A DNA stretch of 64,000 bases from Bradyrhizobium retamae (GTDB taxonomy: Bacteria; Pseudomonadota; Alphaproteobacteria; Rhizobiales; Xanthobacteraceae): positions 186,001 through 250,000 of the forward strand of contig NZ_LLYA01000159.1 of assembly GCF_001440415.1 (NCBI RefSeq), read 5' to 3'. Numbering within the stretch: position 1 is the first letter of the stretch; each line of letters starts with the position of its first letter. Position numbers and translations under genes: made by a program. The notes beneath the pieces were generated by a model. That model ran no database searches, was not told where the DNA came from, and worked only from the letters and a program-made list of their open reading frames with translations. Shown piece after piece: positions 18,157-26,767 of this stretch.

Positions 18157-19078
18157 CTACGGCGTCTTGCTTTTCCGCCGCTCCCGCTTCCGCCATTCCG
18201 CGACGAAAGCCACGAACGCGGCAAGCGCCGGCGGCGGCTGGCGACGGCTCGGATAATACAGAAACGGTCCCGGAAAACGGGGGGCACCAGTCGTCGAGCA
18301 CGCTGACCAGCGCGCCCGACTTGATGCCGTACCGAACATAACCTTCGAACGTCAGCCAGAAGCCCACCCCGTCATGGACGGCGCGCAACGCCAGCCCCAG
18401 ATGGGTCGCGACCAGCTTGGCCGGCGGTGAAACCTTTACGAGACGGCCCGCTTTCTCAAACTCCCAATCCAGCATCGCGCCGCTGCCGAAACGGGTGCGG
18501 ATACAGGCATGGTCGAGCAGATCCTTCGGCACTTCCGGGCGACCATGCTGAGCAACATATTCCTTCGACGCCACCACTGCGTAACGCTGCGGCGCCCCGA
18601 GCGAGACCGCGATCATGTCCTGCGCCAAATGTTCGCCATAGCGCACGCCGGCGTCGAACCCGCCGGCGACGATATCGACAAACGAACTCTCGCCGACGAT
18701 CTCCAGCTCGATCTTGGGATGCTTCTCGAGAAACGGCGCGACCATCGGCGCCATCACCAGGTCGATTGCCGGCGGCGGCGCATTGATGCGCAGACGCCCC
18801 GACGGCACGGCCCGCAGGCCGCGCACCTGATCGAGCGCCGCGCCGACATCCGATAGCGCCGGGCCGACACGCCCCAGCAACAACTCGCCGGCTTCGGTGA
18901 GGGCTACGCTGCGCGTGGTGCGATTCATCAGGCGCACGCCGAGCCGCTCCTCCATGTCGCGCAGCCGCTGGCTGAGACTTGAGACGGAGACGCCTTGCTC
19001 GATCGCGGCACGGCGGAAATTCCGCGTGCGCGCCACGGCAACAAAAACGTCGAGGTCGCGGAGGTCGATATTCTTCAT
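18157..19078 (-). pseudogene. LysR-family regulator broken by a one-base frameshift
   Basis: The first about 266 residues are a normal LysR protein: N-terminal HTH ('NFRRAAIEQGVSVSSLSQRL') and substrate-binding domain up to 'VLDDWCPPF'. The expected C-terminus, 'PGPFLYYPSRRQPPPAL...', is present in the next reading frame and ends at 18157, giving a typical total of about 305 residues. One extra base in the AAAA run at 18274-18277 (plus strand) explains the break. Without correction the frame reads a foreign tail to 18047, inside the neighbouring gene. It is divergent from the aldo/keto reductase, which it probably regulates. Mutation and sequencing error both fit. Confidence 0.8.
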
Positions 19079-19195
19079 TGTTCGGTATAGTGAACAAGCT
19101 GTTTGAAATTGTCCACCTTACCGGTTCAGTCGAGAAGGTTCATATCAGCCTCGTCAACACGGCGCCGATCCGGCGCCACTACGAGGAGAACCACC

Positions 19196-20197
19196 ATGGA
19201 AAGACGCAAACTCGGCTCTACCGGCCCAACCGTTTCTGCCATCGGCCTCGGCTGCATGGGCATGTCAGACTTCTACGGCCCGGCCGACCGCAGCGAGAGC
19301 ATCGCCACCATCCACGCCGCGCTCGATGCCGGCATCACCCTGCTCGACACCGGCGATTTCTACGGCATGGGTCACAATGAAATGCTGATCGGCGAAGCGC
19401 TCGCTGCGCGCGGCCGAGACAACGTCCAGATCAGCGTCAAGTTTGGCGCGCTGCGCGATCCCGCAAAGAACTGGTCCGGCTATGACAGCCGCCCGGCGGC
19501 GATCAAGAATTTCCTCGCTTATTCGCTGCAGCGGCTGCGCGTCGATACCGTCGACATCTATCGGCCGGCGCGGCTCGACCCGGACGTGCCGATCGAGGAG
19601 ACGGTCGGTGCGATGGCCGACATGGTGAAGGCCGGCTGGATCAGGCATATCGGCCTGTCGGAAGTAGACGCGGAGACCATCCGGCGCGCCCATGCGGTGC
19701 ACCCGATCAGCGACCTGCAGATCGAATACTCGCTGATCTCGCGCGGCATCGAGAACGACATCCTGCCGACCTGCCGCGAACTCGGCATCGGCATCACGGC
19801 CTATGGCGTGCTGTCGCGCGGGCTGATCAGCGGACACTGGACGGCCGATCGCGGGACCAAGGATTTTCGTGCCATGAGCCCGCGTTTCCAGGGAAGCAAT
19901 CTCGACGCCAATCTGGCGCTGGTGGATTCATTGCGTGCGATTGCAAGCGAGCTCGGCGCCTCGACCGCACAGGTAGCGATTGCATGGGTCGCGGCGCAGG
20001 GCAACGACATCGTGCCGCTGGTCGGCGCCCGCCGCCGTGACCGTCTCGCTGAGGCCCTCGGCGCGCTCGATGTGAAACTGACGGAGGCTCACTTGTCTGC
20101 GCTGGTCGAGGCGTTTCCGCCCGGCGTGGCGGCCGGGGCGCGCTATCCGGAGTCGCAGCTTGCGCATATGGACAGCGAGAAGCGCGTCGGAACGTGA
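19196..20197 (+). CDS. Aldo/keto reductase
   Basis: An NADPH-dependent oxidoreductase with a TIM-barrel fold, 333 residues. The Asp and Tyr of the catalytic tetrad are in 'DTGDFYG' and the Lys in 'ISVKFG'. The segment that normally holds the tetrad His reads 'IYRPARLDPDVPIEET', with Ala where many AKRs have His; I recall this variant as a recurring subgroup. The cofactor-binding C-terminus 'IVPLVGARRRDRL' is present. The ATG follows GAGGAGA by 5 bases. It is divergent from the LysR gene across 117 bases. The substrate is unknown. Confidence 0.92.
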   Translation: MERRKLGSTGPTVSAIGLGCMGMSDFYGPADRSESIATIHAALDAGITLLDTGDFYGMGHNEMLIGEALAARGRDNVQISVKFGALRDPAKNWSGYDSRPAAIKNFLAYSLQRLRVDTVDIYRPARLDPDVPIEETVGAMADMVKAGWIRHIGLSEVDAETIRRAHAVHPISDLQIEYSLISRGIENDILPTCRELGIGITAYGVLSRGLISGHWTADRGTKDFRAMSPRFQGSNLDANLALVDSLRAIASELGASTAQVAIAWVAAQGNDIVPLVGARRRDRLAEALGALDVKLTEAHLSALVEAFPPGVAAGARYPESQLAHMDSEKRVGT

Positions 20198-20247
20198 GTC
20201 GGGGTATATCCAAGGCTGGTGTATGCGGCGCCACCCCACCCCGCCCG

Positions 20248-21051
20248 CTACGCCGCGTGCCCGCTCAAATCAGTGATCGTGGGCGCATCACCGTTGAGCG
20301 GGTTTTGCGGATCGCGTGCGTAGCGCAATGTTTCAAACCGCATCGCGCGTGCATCGACCATCACCAGTCGGCCAACTAGGCTCTCGCCGAAGCCGACGAT
20401 CTCGCGGATCGCTTCCAGCGCCATCATCGAGCCGAGCATGCCCGCCAGCGCGCCCATGACGCCGGCCTCGGCGCAGGCCGGTATGGTGCCGGGCGGCGGC
20501 GGTTCGGGAAACAGGCAGCGATAGGTCGGATTGAAGTGGCCGTCGCCGTCCCGTTCATGCGCCCGGATCGTGGTCAGCGATCCGTCGAACATCCCGAGCG
20601 CCGCCGTAATCAGCGGCTTGCCGGCAAAGAAGCAGGCATCGGACACCAGATAGCGGGTCTCGAAATTGTCGGAGCCGTCGAGCACGAGATCATAGTCGTC
20701 GATCAGCGACATCACGTTCCCAGCATCGAGACGCACCCCATGCGCCTCGAAACGAACATGGGGATTGAGCGCGTGAACGGTCTCCGCGGCGCTGTCGACC
20801 TTGGGCCGCCCGATGTCCGGCGTGGTGTGGATGATCTGCCGCTGCAGATTGGACAGCGAGACCACGTCGTCATCGACAGCGCCGAGCCTGCCGACACCGG
20901 CCGCCGCCAGGTACATCAGGACGGGTGCGCCGAGGCCGCCAGCGCCGATCACCAGCACGGATGCCGCTTTCAGGGCGGCCTGCCCGGGACCGCCGACTTC
21001 GCGCAGCACGATATGGCGGGCGTAGCGTTCGAGTTCGTCGGCGCTCAGCAT
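20248..21051 (-). CDS. MoeB/ThiF-type E1-like adenylyltransferase
   Basis: Activates the C-terminal Gly-Gly of a sulfur-carrier protein (MoaD or ThiS type) by adenylation. The 267-residue product has the ATP-binding 'VLVIGAGGLGAPVLMYLAAAGVG', the 'DDDVVSLSNLQRQI' Arg finger region and 'DGSDNFETRYLVSDAC'. MoeB and ThiF usually carry two CxxC zinc pairs. Here the first reads 'PTYRCLFPEPPPP', with only one Cys, and no second pair is visible, so structural zinc is probably absent. There is no rhodanese domain. The start is ATG 21051 (MLSADELERYARH). No molybdopterin or thiamine genes are adjacent, so the partner is uncertain. Confidence 0.88.
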   Translation of the reverse strand: MLSADELERYARHIVLREVGGPGQAALKAASVLVIGAGGLGAPVLMYLAAAGVGRLGAVDDDVVSLSNLQRQIIHTTPDIGRPKVDSAAETVHALNPHVRFEAHGVRLDAGNVMSLIDDYDLVLDGSDNFETRYLVSDACFFAGKPLITAALGMFDGSLTTIRAHERDGDGHFNPTYRCLFPEPPPPGTIPACAEAGVMGALAGMLGSMMALEAIREIVGFGESLVGRLVMVDARAMRFETLRYARDPQNPLNGDAPTITDLSGHAA

Positions 21052-21214
21052 GGTGGTGTGCTGTCCTTCCTTCGCTGGCAAACCTCGCTTCGCGGCTCCT
21101 CAGGGTGAGGGGATAATCCCCCTGAACCGTGGCGCGGTTGTTGCCGACTAAGCAGATGTGCTTAATTGGCCGGGCGTCAATGATCGCACTCTCGTTATTC
21201 TGCCGGGATTTGTC

Positions 21215-22594
21215 ATGAGATTGGTGCTTTCAGCAACATTGATGATCGCAGCCTCGGCTTTTGTGATCTCCGGGGCCGCCGCGCAGGCGCAAATGACGCC
21301 GCCTTCCACGGCGGGCGCCAAGCCGAAGCAAGTCACAACGGTGCCGGTCCGTCCCGCGCTGCAGAAGCCGGAAGACACGGCGAAGGCGTTAGGCCAGGCC
21401 GAGCGGCTGGCGTTGCAGTCGGACCTCGCCTGGGTCGGGCAATATAACGGCGCGATCACCGGTGACGTCAGCGAGCGCATGGTTAATGCGATCAAGGAAT
21501 TCCAGAAGTCGCGCGGGGCTAAATCAACTGGCGTGCTCAATCCGCAGGAGCGCGGCCTCCTCGCCGATACTGCCAGGAAAAAGCAGGAGAACGTCGGCTG
21601 GAAAATCGTCTTCGATCCCGGCACCGGCGCGCGACTCGGCATTCCCACCAAGCTGGTGCCGCAGCAGGCCAGCGACGCCAACGGCGCCAAATGGACGTCA
21701 CCATCCGGCACGATCCAGATCCAGCTTTCGCGGCGCAAAGAAGCCAATCCGACCACGGCAAAACTCGCCGAGCGAGAGAAGAAAGAGCCGGGCCGCAACA
21801 TCGATTACACCGTGGTCAAGCCGGATTTCTTCGTGCTGTCCGGCCTGCAGGGCCTGAAGAAGTTTTATCTGCGCGGCACCTTCAAGGGCGACGAGGTCCG
21901 CATCCTCACCATCATGTACGACCAGGCCACCGAGAACACCGTCGAGCCCGTGGTGATCGCGATGTCGAGCGCGTTCAACGCATTTCCGGCAGCCGCGCAG
22001 ACGGCGGGGCCTCCCCCGCGCAAGAGCGTGGAATACGGCACCGGTGTCGTCGTCGGCGACGATGGCGCGATTCTGGCCGACCGCCAGATCACCGACGGCT
22101 GCCTCACGGTCGCTATCGCAGGGTTCGGCAATGCCGATCGTGTCGCCGAGGACAAGAAGCACGATCTGGCGCTCTTGCGCATCTATGGCGCGCGCGGGCT
22201 GAAGGCGCTCAATCTCGCCAATGCCGCCACCAAACCGGTGCTCGACCTCACCGGCATTGCCGATCCGCAGAACCAGGGCGGCGGCGCGGCGGTGACCACC
22301 ACCAAGGCCACGGTGGCCCAGCTAGGCGGCAGCAGCGATATCGCGCTGACGCCGGCGCCGGCGTTTGGCTTCTCCGGCGCGCCCGCGCAGGACGGCGACG
22401 GCAAATTCGCCGGCGTCGCGCTGTTGAAGCCGGTTCAAGTGGCGGGACCCAGCAATGGCGTGCCGGCAGCGCAAGCGATGCTGGTGACCGCCGAAACGGT
22501 GCGCGACTTCCTCAAGGCCAACGGCGTCAACGCAGCTGGCGGATCGACGGACGCCAAGCCGTCGGTGGTCCGCGTGATCTGCGTCAGGAAATAG
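21215..22594 (+). CDS. Exported protein with peptidoglycan-binding and degenerate trypsin-like domains
   Basis: A 459-residue protein with a signal peptide ('LVLSATLMIAASAFVISGAAAQAQ'), then a PG_binding_1-like domain (about 60-115; 'SDLAWVGQYNGAITGDVSERMVNAIKEFQ'). A beta-rich middle follows, then a C-terminal trypsin/HtrA-like fold (about 270-455). That fold keeps 'DLALLRI' at the usual catalytic Asp and 'FGFSGAPAQ' at the usual Ser. The His region reads 'GAILADRQITDG', so the catalytic His appears lost and the domain is probably non-proteolytic. The start is ATG 21215, where the signal peptide begins. A periplasmic wall-binding scaffold or sensor is a reasonable guess. Confidence 0.8.
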   Translation: MRLVLSATLMIAASAFVISGAAAQAQMTPPSTAGAKPKQVTTVPVRPALQKPEDTAKALGQAERLALQSDLAWVGQYNGAITGDVSERMVNAIKEFQKSRGAKSTGVLNPQERGLLADTARKKQENVGWKIVFDPGTGARLGIPTKLVPQQASDANGAKWTSPSGTIQIQLSRRKEANPTTAKLAEREKKEPGRNIDYTVVKPDFFVLSGLQGLKKFYLRGTFKGDEVRILTIMYDQATENTVEPVVIAMSSAFNAFPAAAQTAGPPPRKSVEYGTGVVVGDDGAILADRQITDGCLTVAIAGFGNADRVAEDKKHDLALLRIYGARGLKALNLANAATKPVLDLTGIADPQNQGGGAAVTTTKATVAQLGGSSDIALTPAPAFGFSGAPAQDGDGKFAGVALLKPVQVAGPSNGVPAAQAMLVTAETVRDFLKANGVNAAGGSTDAKPSVVRVICVRK

Positions 22595-22601
22595 TGCTCG
22601 C

Positions 22602-22682
22602 TCGTGTCCCGGACGCGGTGCATCGTCCGGACGATGCTGCGCGTCGCGAGGAGCGCGCTGCGCTGCGTCCGGGGCACCGGAA
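22602..22682. repeat. Interspersed palindromic repeat (GTGTCCCGGACGC family)
   Basis: Outer arms GTGTCCCGGACGC (22604-22616) and GCGTCCGGGGCAC (22665-22677) pair at 12 of 13 positions. Inside is a perfect 16-bp palindrome CATCGTCCGGACGATG (22621-22636). It lies between two convergent genes. Confidence 0.75.
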
Positions 22683-22684
22683 CG

Positions 22685-24787
22685 TCAAGCAGCCTTGATG
22701 TTGCTGAGAAAGGCTTCAACCTCGCCGCGCATCGTCTCGGACTGCTTCGACAATTCGCTCGACGCCTGCAGCACCTGATGGGCGGCGGCGCCGGTATCGC
22801 CGGCGGCCTGCTGAACTCCGACGACGTTTGCCGATATTTCACCGGTGCCGAGTGCCGCCTGCTGCACGTTGCGAGCGATTTCCTGCGTGGCCGAGCCCTG
22901 CTCCTCGACGGCGCTGGCGATTGCGGACGCGATCTCGTTCATTTCGTTGATCGTGGACGTGATCCCTCGGATCGCGGTCACCGCCTCGCTCGATGAATTC
23001 TGGATCGCGGTGATCTGCGCGCCGATCTGTTCGGTTGCCTTGGCGGTCTGCTCGGCCAAGCTCTTGACTTCGGACGCCACCACGGCAAACCCGCGGCCCG
23101 CCTCGCCGGCACGCGCGGCCTCGATCGTGGCATTGAGCGCGAGCAGGTTGGTCTGCGAAGCAATGTCGTTGATGAGTTTGATGACATCGCCGATGCTGGC
23201 GGCGCCGTCATACAGGCCCTGTACCGTGGTGTTGGTGCGATCGGCCTCCTCGACCGCCTTCTGGGCGATCGCGGCGGATTGCGCCACCTGCCGGCCGATC
23301 TCTGTGACCGAGCTCGCCAGTTCTTCGGATGCGGCCGCGACGGTCTGCACGTTGGTGGAAGCCTCTTCGGTGGCGGCTGCGACCGCTGTCGCCTGGTTCG
23401 AAGTCTCCTCCGCCGTCGCCGTCATCGATGATGCCGTCGCCTGCAGCTCGGTCGAGGCCGAGGCTACCGACCGCAGCACGGTCGATATGCTGGAATCGAA
23501 CGCCTGGGTGAGTTCGTTCACCCGAGCCGCCCGCGCAATACGCGTCTTGATCGCCTCGGCCTCCTTGTCGGCAAGCTCCTTGGCCTTGATCATGTTCTCC
23601 TTGAAGATCAGGACCGCCCGCGCCATCAGGCCAATCTCGTCCTTCTTGTCGGTCGCGGGAATGACGACCGAGTGGTCGCCGCCGGCGAGCTGACCCATGG
23701 CGCCAACCATCTTGAGGATCGGCGGCACGATCGAGCGATTGGTGAGATAGACGACCGTCGCCGCGACGCCGATGCCGACACCCAGCAAAACCCAGAGCAG
23801 CGTCATCAGGAAGTTGGTTTCGGCCAGCATCGCATCGCCGTCCCGTTTCAGATTATTCTGCTGCCGCGAGACCATTCCGCCCGCGCGCGAGCCGGTCGCG
23901 TCTTTGGGGCCGGCAAAGATGTCGAGCAGCTTGTTGGCGCGCGGCGCGGCTTCGTTGGTCAAGAACCACTGCGCCATGTTCCAACGGTCGGAAGCGCGGA
24001 TTTCGAACATTTTCTGTGGCAGCGGCGAGAATTTGGCGCGGGCTGCCACCAGCGCGTCGAAGGCGCTCTGCTGGGCGGCCGTCATTTCTGCGCGGCGCTT
24101 TGCGAGCGCCTCGAACTTTTTCTGGTTGAGCGCCCAAAGCTCCTCGAACTCGGTCTTGAAGGCCTTGTCCGCGGTCAGAAGATAGGCGCGGATTGCGCCG
24201 ATTGCGGATGCCATGCTACCGCGCATGTCGGCAAAGTCGATCAGCAGGCTCTTGCGCGCGTCGGTCGAGCCAATGCCGCCCTCCTCGTCGATGATCGAGG
24301 TCGCCTTTTGCAGCATGAGCTTGGCCAGCGGCGCGGCTTCGGTAGCGAGGATCTTGGCCGCCGGCTGCTCGTCGATGGTGTGGGCGATTGCTTCTGCCTT
24401 TTCCTGCGCGCTGCGTAGCTCTTCAAGCAGCGGCTTGGCCTGCTTCCAGTCCGCCTTGTTTTGCTCGGACGTCCATTGGGTTGAGATATCGTCCATCCTG
24501 GCGCCGTAGCGCTGCATTTCCCTCCAGAGAGTCGCGCGCTCGGCCTTGAACGTATCCTCGCCGGTGATCAGCCAACCGCGCAGCGAGGCGAGCGAAGCGT
24601 ACACGCCGGCCACTACATCGCTTGCGGTCATCGCCGTCGGCACACGAAGATTCACGGTGCGACTGGTGGATTCGTTCACCGCGCTAACCTTGACGATGGT
24701 GGTACCGACCACGACGGCCAGCAACGCGCAGAGCACGCTGAAGCCTAAAATCAAGCGGCCCCGGATATTCAGATTCAGGAATGCCAT
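22685..24787 (-). CDS. Methyl-accepting chemotaxis protein
   Basis: A transmembrane chemoreceptor of 700 residues. TM1 is near residues 9-32 ('RLILGFSVLCALLAVVVGTTI') and a large helical periplasmic ligand domain follows. TM2 ('LMTLLWVLLGVGIGVAATVVYL') is at about 335, then a HAMP domain and a long coiled-coil signalling domain. The conserved hairpin tip reads 'NDIASQTNLLALNATIEAARAGEAGRGFAVVASEV'-like over about residues 525-560. No C-terminal CheR-tethering pentapeptide is present (it ends SNIKAA). The ATG at 24787 follows a GGGGGAT stretch. No che genes lie nearby; a ParA-like gene is divergent from it. The ligand is unknown. Confidence 0.95.
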   Translation of the reverse strand: MAFLNLNIRGRLILGFSVLCALLAVVVGTTIVKVSAVNESTSRTVNLRVPTAMTASDVVAGVYASLASLRGWLITGEDTFKAERATLWREMQRYGARMDDISTQWTSEQNKADWKQAKPLLEELRSAQEKAEAIAHTIDEQPAAKILATEAAPLAKLMLQKATSIIDEEGGIGSTDARKSLLIDFADMRGSMASAIGAIRAYLLTADKAFKTEFEELWALNQKKFEALAKRRAEMTAAQQSAFDALVAARAKFSPLPQKMFEIRASDRWNMAQWFLTNEAAPRANKLLDIFAGPKDATGSRAGGMVSRQQNNLKRDGDAMLAETNFLMTLLWVLLGVGIGVAATVVYLTNRSIVPPILKMVGAMGQLAGGDHSVVIPATDKKDEIGLMARAVLIFKENMIKAKELADKEAEAIKTRIARAARVNELTQAFDSSISTVLRSVASASTELQATASSMTATAEETSNQATAVAAATEEASTNVQTVAAASEELASSVTEIGRQVAQSAAIAQKAVEEADRTNTTVQGLYDGAASIGDVIKLINDIASQTNLLALNATIEAARAGEAGRGFAVVASEVKSLAEQTAKATEQIGAQITAIQNSSSEAVTAIRGITSTINEMNEIASAIASAVEEQGSATQEIARNVQQAALGTGEISANVVGVQQAAGDTGAAAHQVLQASSELSKQSETMRGEVEAFLSNIKAA

Positions 24788-25356
24788 GGCGAGATCCCCC
24801 GATGCGAGTTGGCACATAATCGGCAGCTCGTCACCGTGGGCGCTAACCATGAACAATGGACCAACGCCGCGGCCGTACTAGTACGCAATCGCGCTGCAGC
24901 AAGCGCGCGATTCCCCCGCAAAAGAACGGAGTTATGACCGCAATGTAGAACAAGGAGCTGCGAACGCGGCCGACGAGCGCTGCGCTTCAACCATGCGAGT
25001 CCTAACCTCACGCCAGCGCGTGCTAACCCGCCGGCGATGCCGACGGGTGTGCCGTCCGCACGCCAGCAGGCTGCATGACGTGGGCAAGCGGCGTGGTGGC
25101 TGACATCGGCCAGCCGGATATAGGCCATGCCGCCGCCGATGATCGGGCGCCGATGTGCCGCACGGCAGTATTTGCCCGGATGACCACACTTCCATAATCG
25201 GGCATCATTGCTAGCTGACTGATTCGGACTACCGCGATCCCCTGACCTTTGGATCGGGCTGGGCACGTCTGAACGAGCGCGTAACTCGGCGTCGCAGAAT
25301 GCGACGCGGCTCGTGTGCCGTAACCAAAAGCCTGAAAGCCATCCAAAGGATCTGAA
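24788..25356. other. Long intergenic region between chemoreceptor and ParA-like gene
   Basis: A 569-base gap without a gene I can support; open frames here have no family features. It contains a perfect 12-bp palindrome CGTACTAGTACG (24874-24885), followed at once by an 8-bp hairpin AATCGCGC / GCGCGATT (24887-24894/24905-24912). They lie about 90 bases upstream of the chemoreceptor start and could be a regulator site; otherwise nothing stands out. Confidence 0.5.
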
Positions 25357-26124
25357 ATGCAGACGATCGTATTGGCCACCCAGAAGGGTGGCTCCGGCAA
25401 AAGCACGCTCGCCATCAGCCTTGCGCTTGCCGCCATCCGGGCCGGGCACAATGTCCGCCTGATCGAGACGGACTCACAGGGCACCCTTTCGAACTGGAAG
25501 CGCCGCCGCCCTTATGCCGCGCCGGTCGTCGAGCCGGTCTACGCCGCCAGGGAGGTCGAACAACGCCTGCAATCGCTCGACCGCGAGGGCGTGACGGTAG
25601 CGATCGTGGATACCGCCGGCGGCGTCAGCGCCGCGACCAATTCAGCGATTCGTTATGCGGATTTCTGCCTGATCCCGACGCGCCCCAGCATCGCGGACAT
25701 TGAGGCGACCGCCCCGACGCTCAGCGTCGTCAGGGCCTGGCACAAGCCGTTCGCCTATGTCCTGAACCAGACGCCGATCCGGGGCACGCGCCTTGCCAGC
25801 GCGGAGCACGCGCTGAGCGACGAGGCAGCGCTCGACATCGGCGATATCCTTGCCAAACCCTTCATCGTGATGCGCAACGATCATCAGGATGCGCTCAGCG
25901 CCGGACTTGCGGTCTGCGAATACGCGCCGTGCGGCAAATCTGCCGAGGAAATCCGCGCTCTCTGGCAGTGGATCGAAGTGCGGCTCGGCAATATGGCAAC
26001 GGCCGGCGACGAACCGCTCATCGAGGAGTTGGTGGAAACGCCTGCGATACTTCCGGCAATGGCTGCGCTGCCGGTCATCGCGAACGACAGCGCTCGCATC
26101 CTGAGAGCGCCGGCTCGAGCCTGA
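25357..26124 (+). CDS. Orphan ParA/MinD-like ATPase
   Basis: A 255-residue P-loop ATPase of the ParA/MipZ group, which act as ATP-driven positioning switches. The deviant Walker A is 'KGGSGKST' with the signature Lys (residues 10-17). The switch I region is 'LIETDSQGTLSNWKRRR' and the Walker B-like strand is 'VTVAIVDTAGG'. No ParB and no parS site are visible, so plasmid or chromosome partition is unlikely. The nearest neighbour is a divergent chemoreceptor gene, which recalls ParA-type proteins that position chemoreceptor clusters; that link is inference. The C-terminal 30 residues are Pro/Ala-rich. Confidence 0.85.
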   Translation: MQTIVLATQKGGSGKSTLAISLALAAIRAGHNVRLIETDSQGTLSNWKRRRPYAAPVVEPVYAAREVEQRLQSLDREGVTVAIVDTAGGVSAATNSAIRYADFCLIPTRPSIADIEATAPTLSVVRAWHKPFAYVLNQTPIRGTRLASAEHALSDEAALDIGDILAKPFIVMRNDHQDALSAGLAVCEYAPCGKSAEEIRALWQWIEVRLGNMATAGDEPLIEELVETPAILPAMAALPVIANDSARILRAPARA

Positions 26125-26143
26125 CATTCCCGCTTCGCGCAGC

Positions 26144-26212
26144 GTCATTGCGCGAGGCGAAGACGAACGCAATCCAGCCAACCAGCCCCGCTGGACTGCT
26201 TCGCTCCGCCTA
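26144..26212. repeat. Interspersed palindromic repeat (ATTGCG..CAATCCAGC family)
   Basis: TCATTGCGCGAGGCGAAGACG..CAATCCAGCC and the facing GCTGGACTGCTTCGCTCCGCC form the two halves of an imperfect inverted repeat. I recall the 'cattgcgagcgaagcgaagcaatccag' type as a Bradyrhizobium/Rhodopseudomonas repeat. It abuts the 3' ends of two convergent genes. Confidence 0.6.
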
Positions 26213-26767
26213 CCTGTTCCGGCGCAGCCACTGTTCCCGCGTCACACGCCATCGTTCCGCCAGCGTCTGACCGTTGTGATGGGCAAGCTCGATGTAGCCG
26301 ACCAATTCGGCGCCGGTCTTTTGCTTGACCCGGCGCGATGCCTCATTGGTTACGGCGTTACAGACGTAGAAAGCCTCGAGGCCCAGTACGCCGAAGACGA
26401 AATTGTTCACCTCCGCAACGGCTTCGCTCATCAGCCCTTGATTCCAATAGCGCTCCGCGAGCCAGAAGCCTCGGTTGCCCTTTGTATTGTCCGACCTCGG
26501 GCGAAAGCGAATATTCCCGATCGCCTCGCCATCACCGCCGCGCAGCACCAGCATCCAATTATAGATCTCTTCCCCCGCGGCGACCCTCTCCAACTCCCTC
26601 GTGATGAAAGTCGTCGCGCCGTCCTCCGGATATGGCCAGGGGACAACCGATGCGAGATGCTGAATGATATTCCAGTTGTTGAAATGACGTTGGATCGCCG
26701 GCGCATCGGATAGCGCCAGCGGCCGCAAGATCAGTCGCTTCGTTTCGAGCGTCGGCGTGATGGTCAT
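26210..26767 (-). CDS. GNAT acetyltransferase, RimJ/RimL-like
   Basis: A 185-residue acetyltransferase of the RimJ/RimL class. It has 'TKRLILRPLALSDAPAIQRHF' at the N-terminus, the central 'IGNIRFRPRSD' strand, the acetyl-CoA site region 'FWLAERYWNQGLMSEAVAEV' and the 'NEASRRVKQKTGAELVGY' motif. This class often acetylates ribosomal protein N-termini or small amines; the substrate here is unknown. I chose ATG 26767 because it overlaps the mutM stop as ATGA, which favours coupled translation. ATG 26776 would add three residues. Confidence 0.88.
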   Translation of the reverse strand: MTITPTLETKRLILRPLALSDAPAIQRHFNNWNIIQHLASVVPWPYPEDGATTFITRELERVAAGEEIYNWMLVLRGGDGEAIGNIRFRPRSDNTKGNRGFWLAERYWNQGLMSEAVAEVNNFVFGVLGLEAFYVCNAVTNEASRRVKQKTGAELVGYIELAHHNGQTLAERWRVTREQWLRRNR

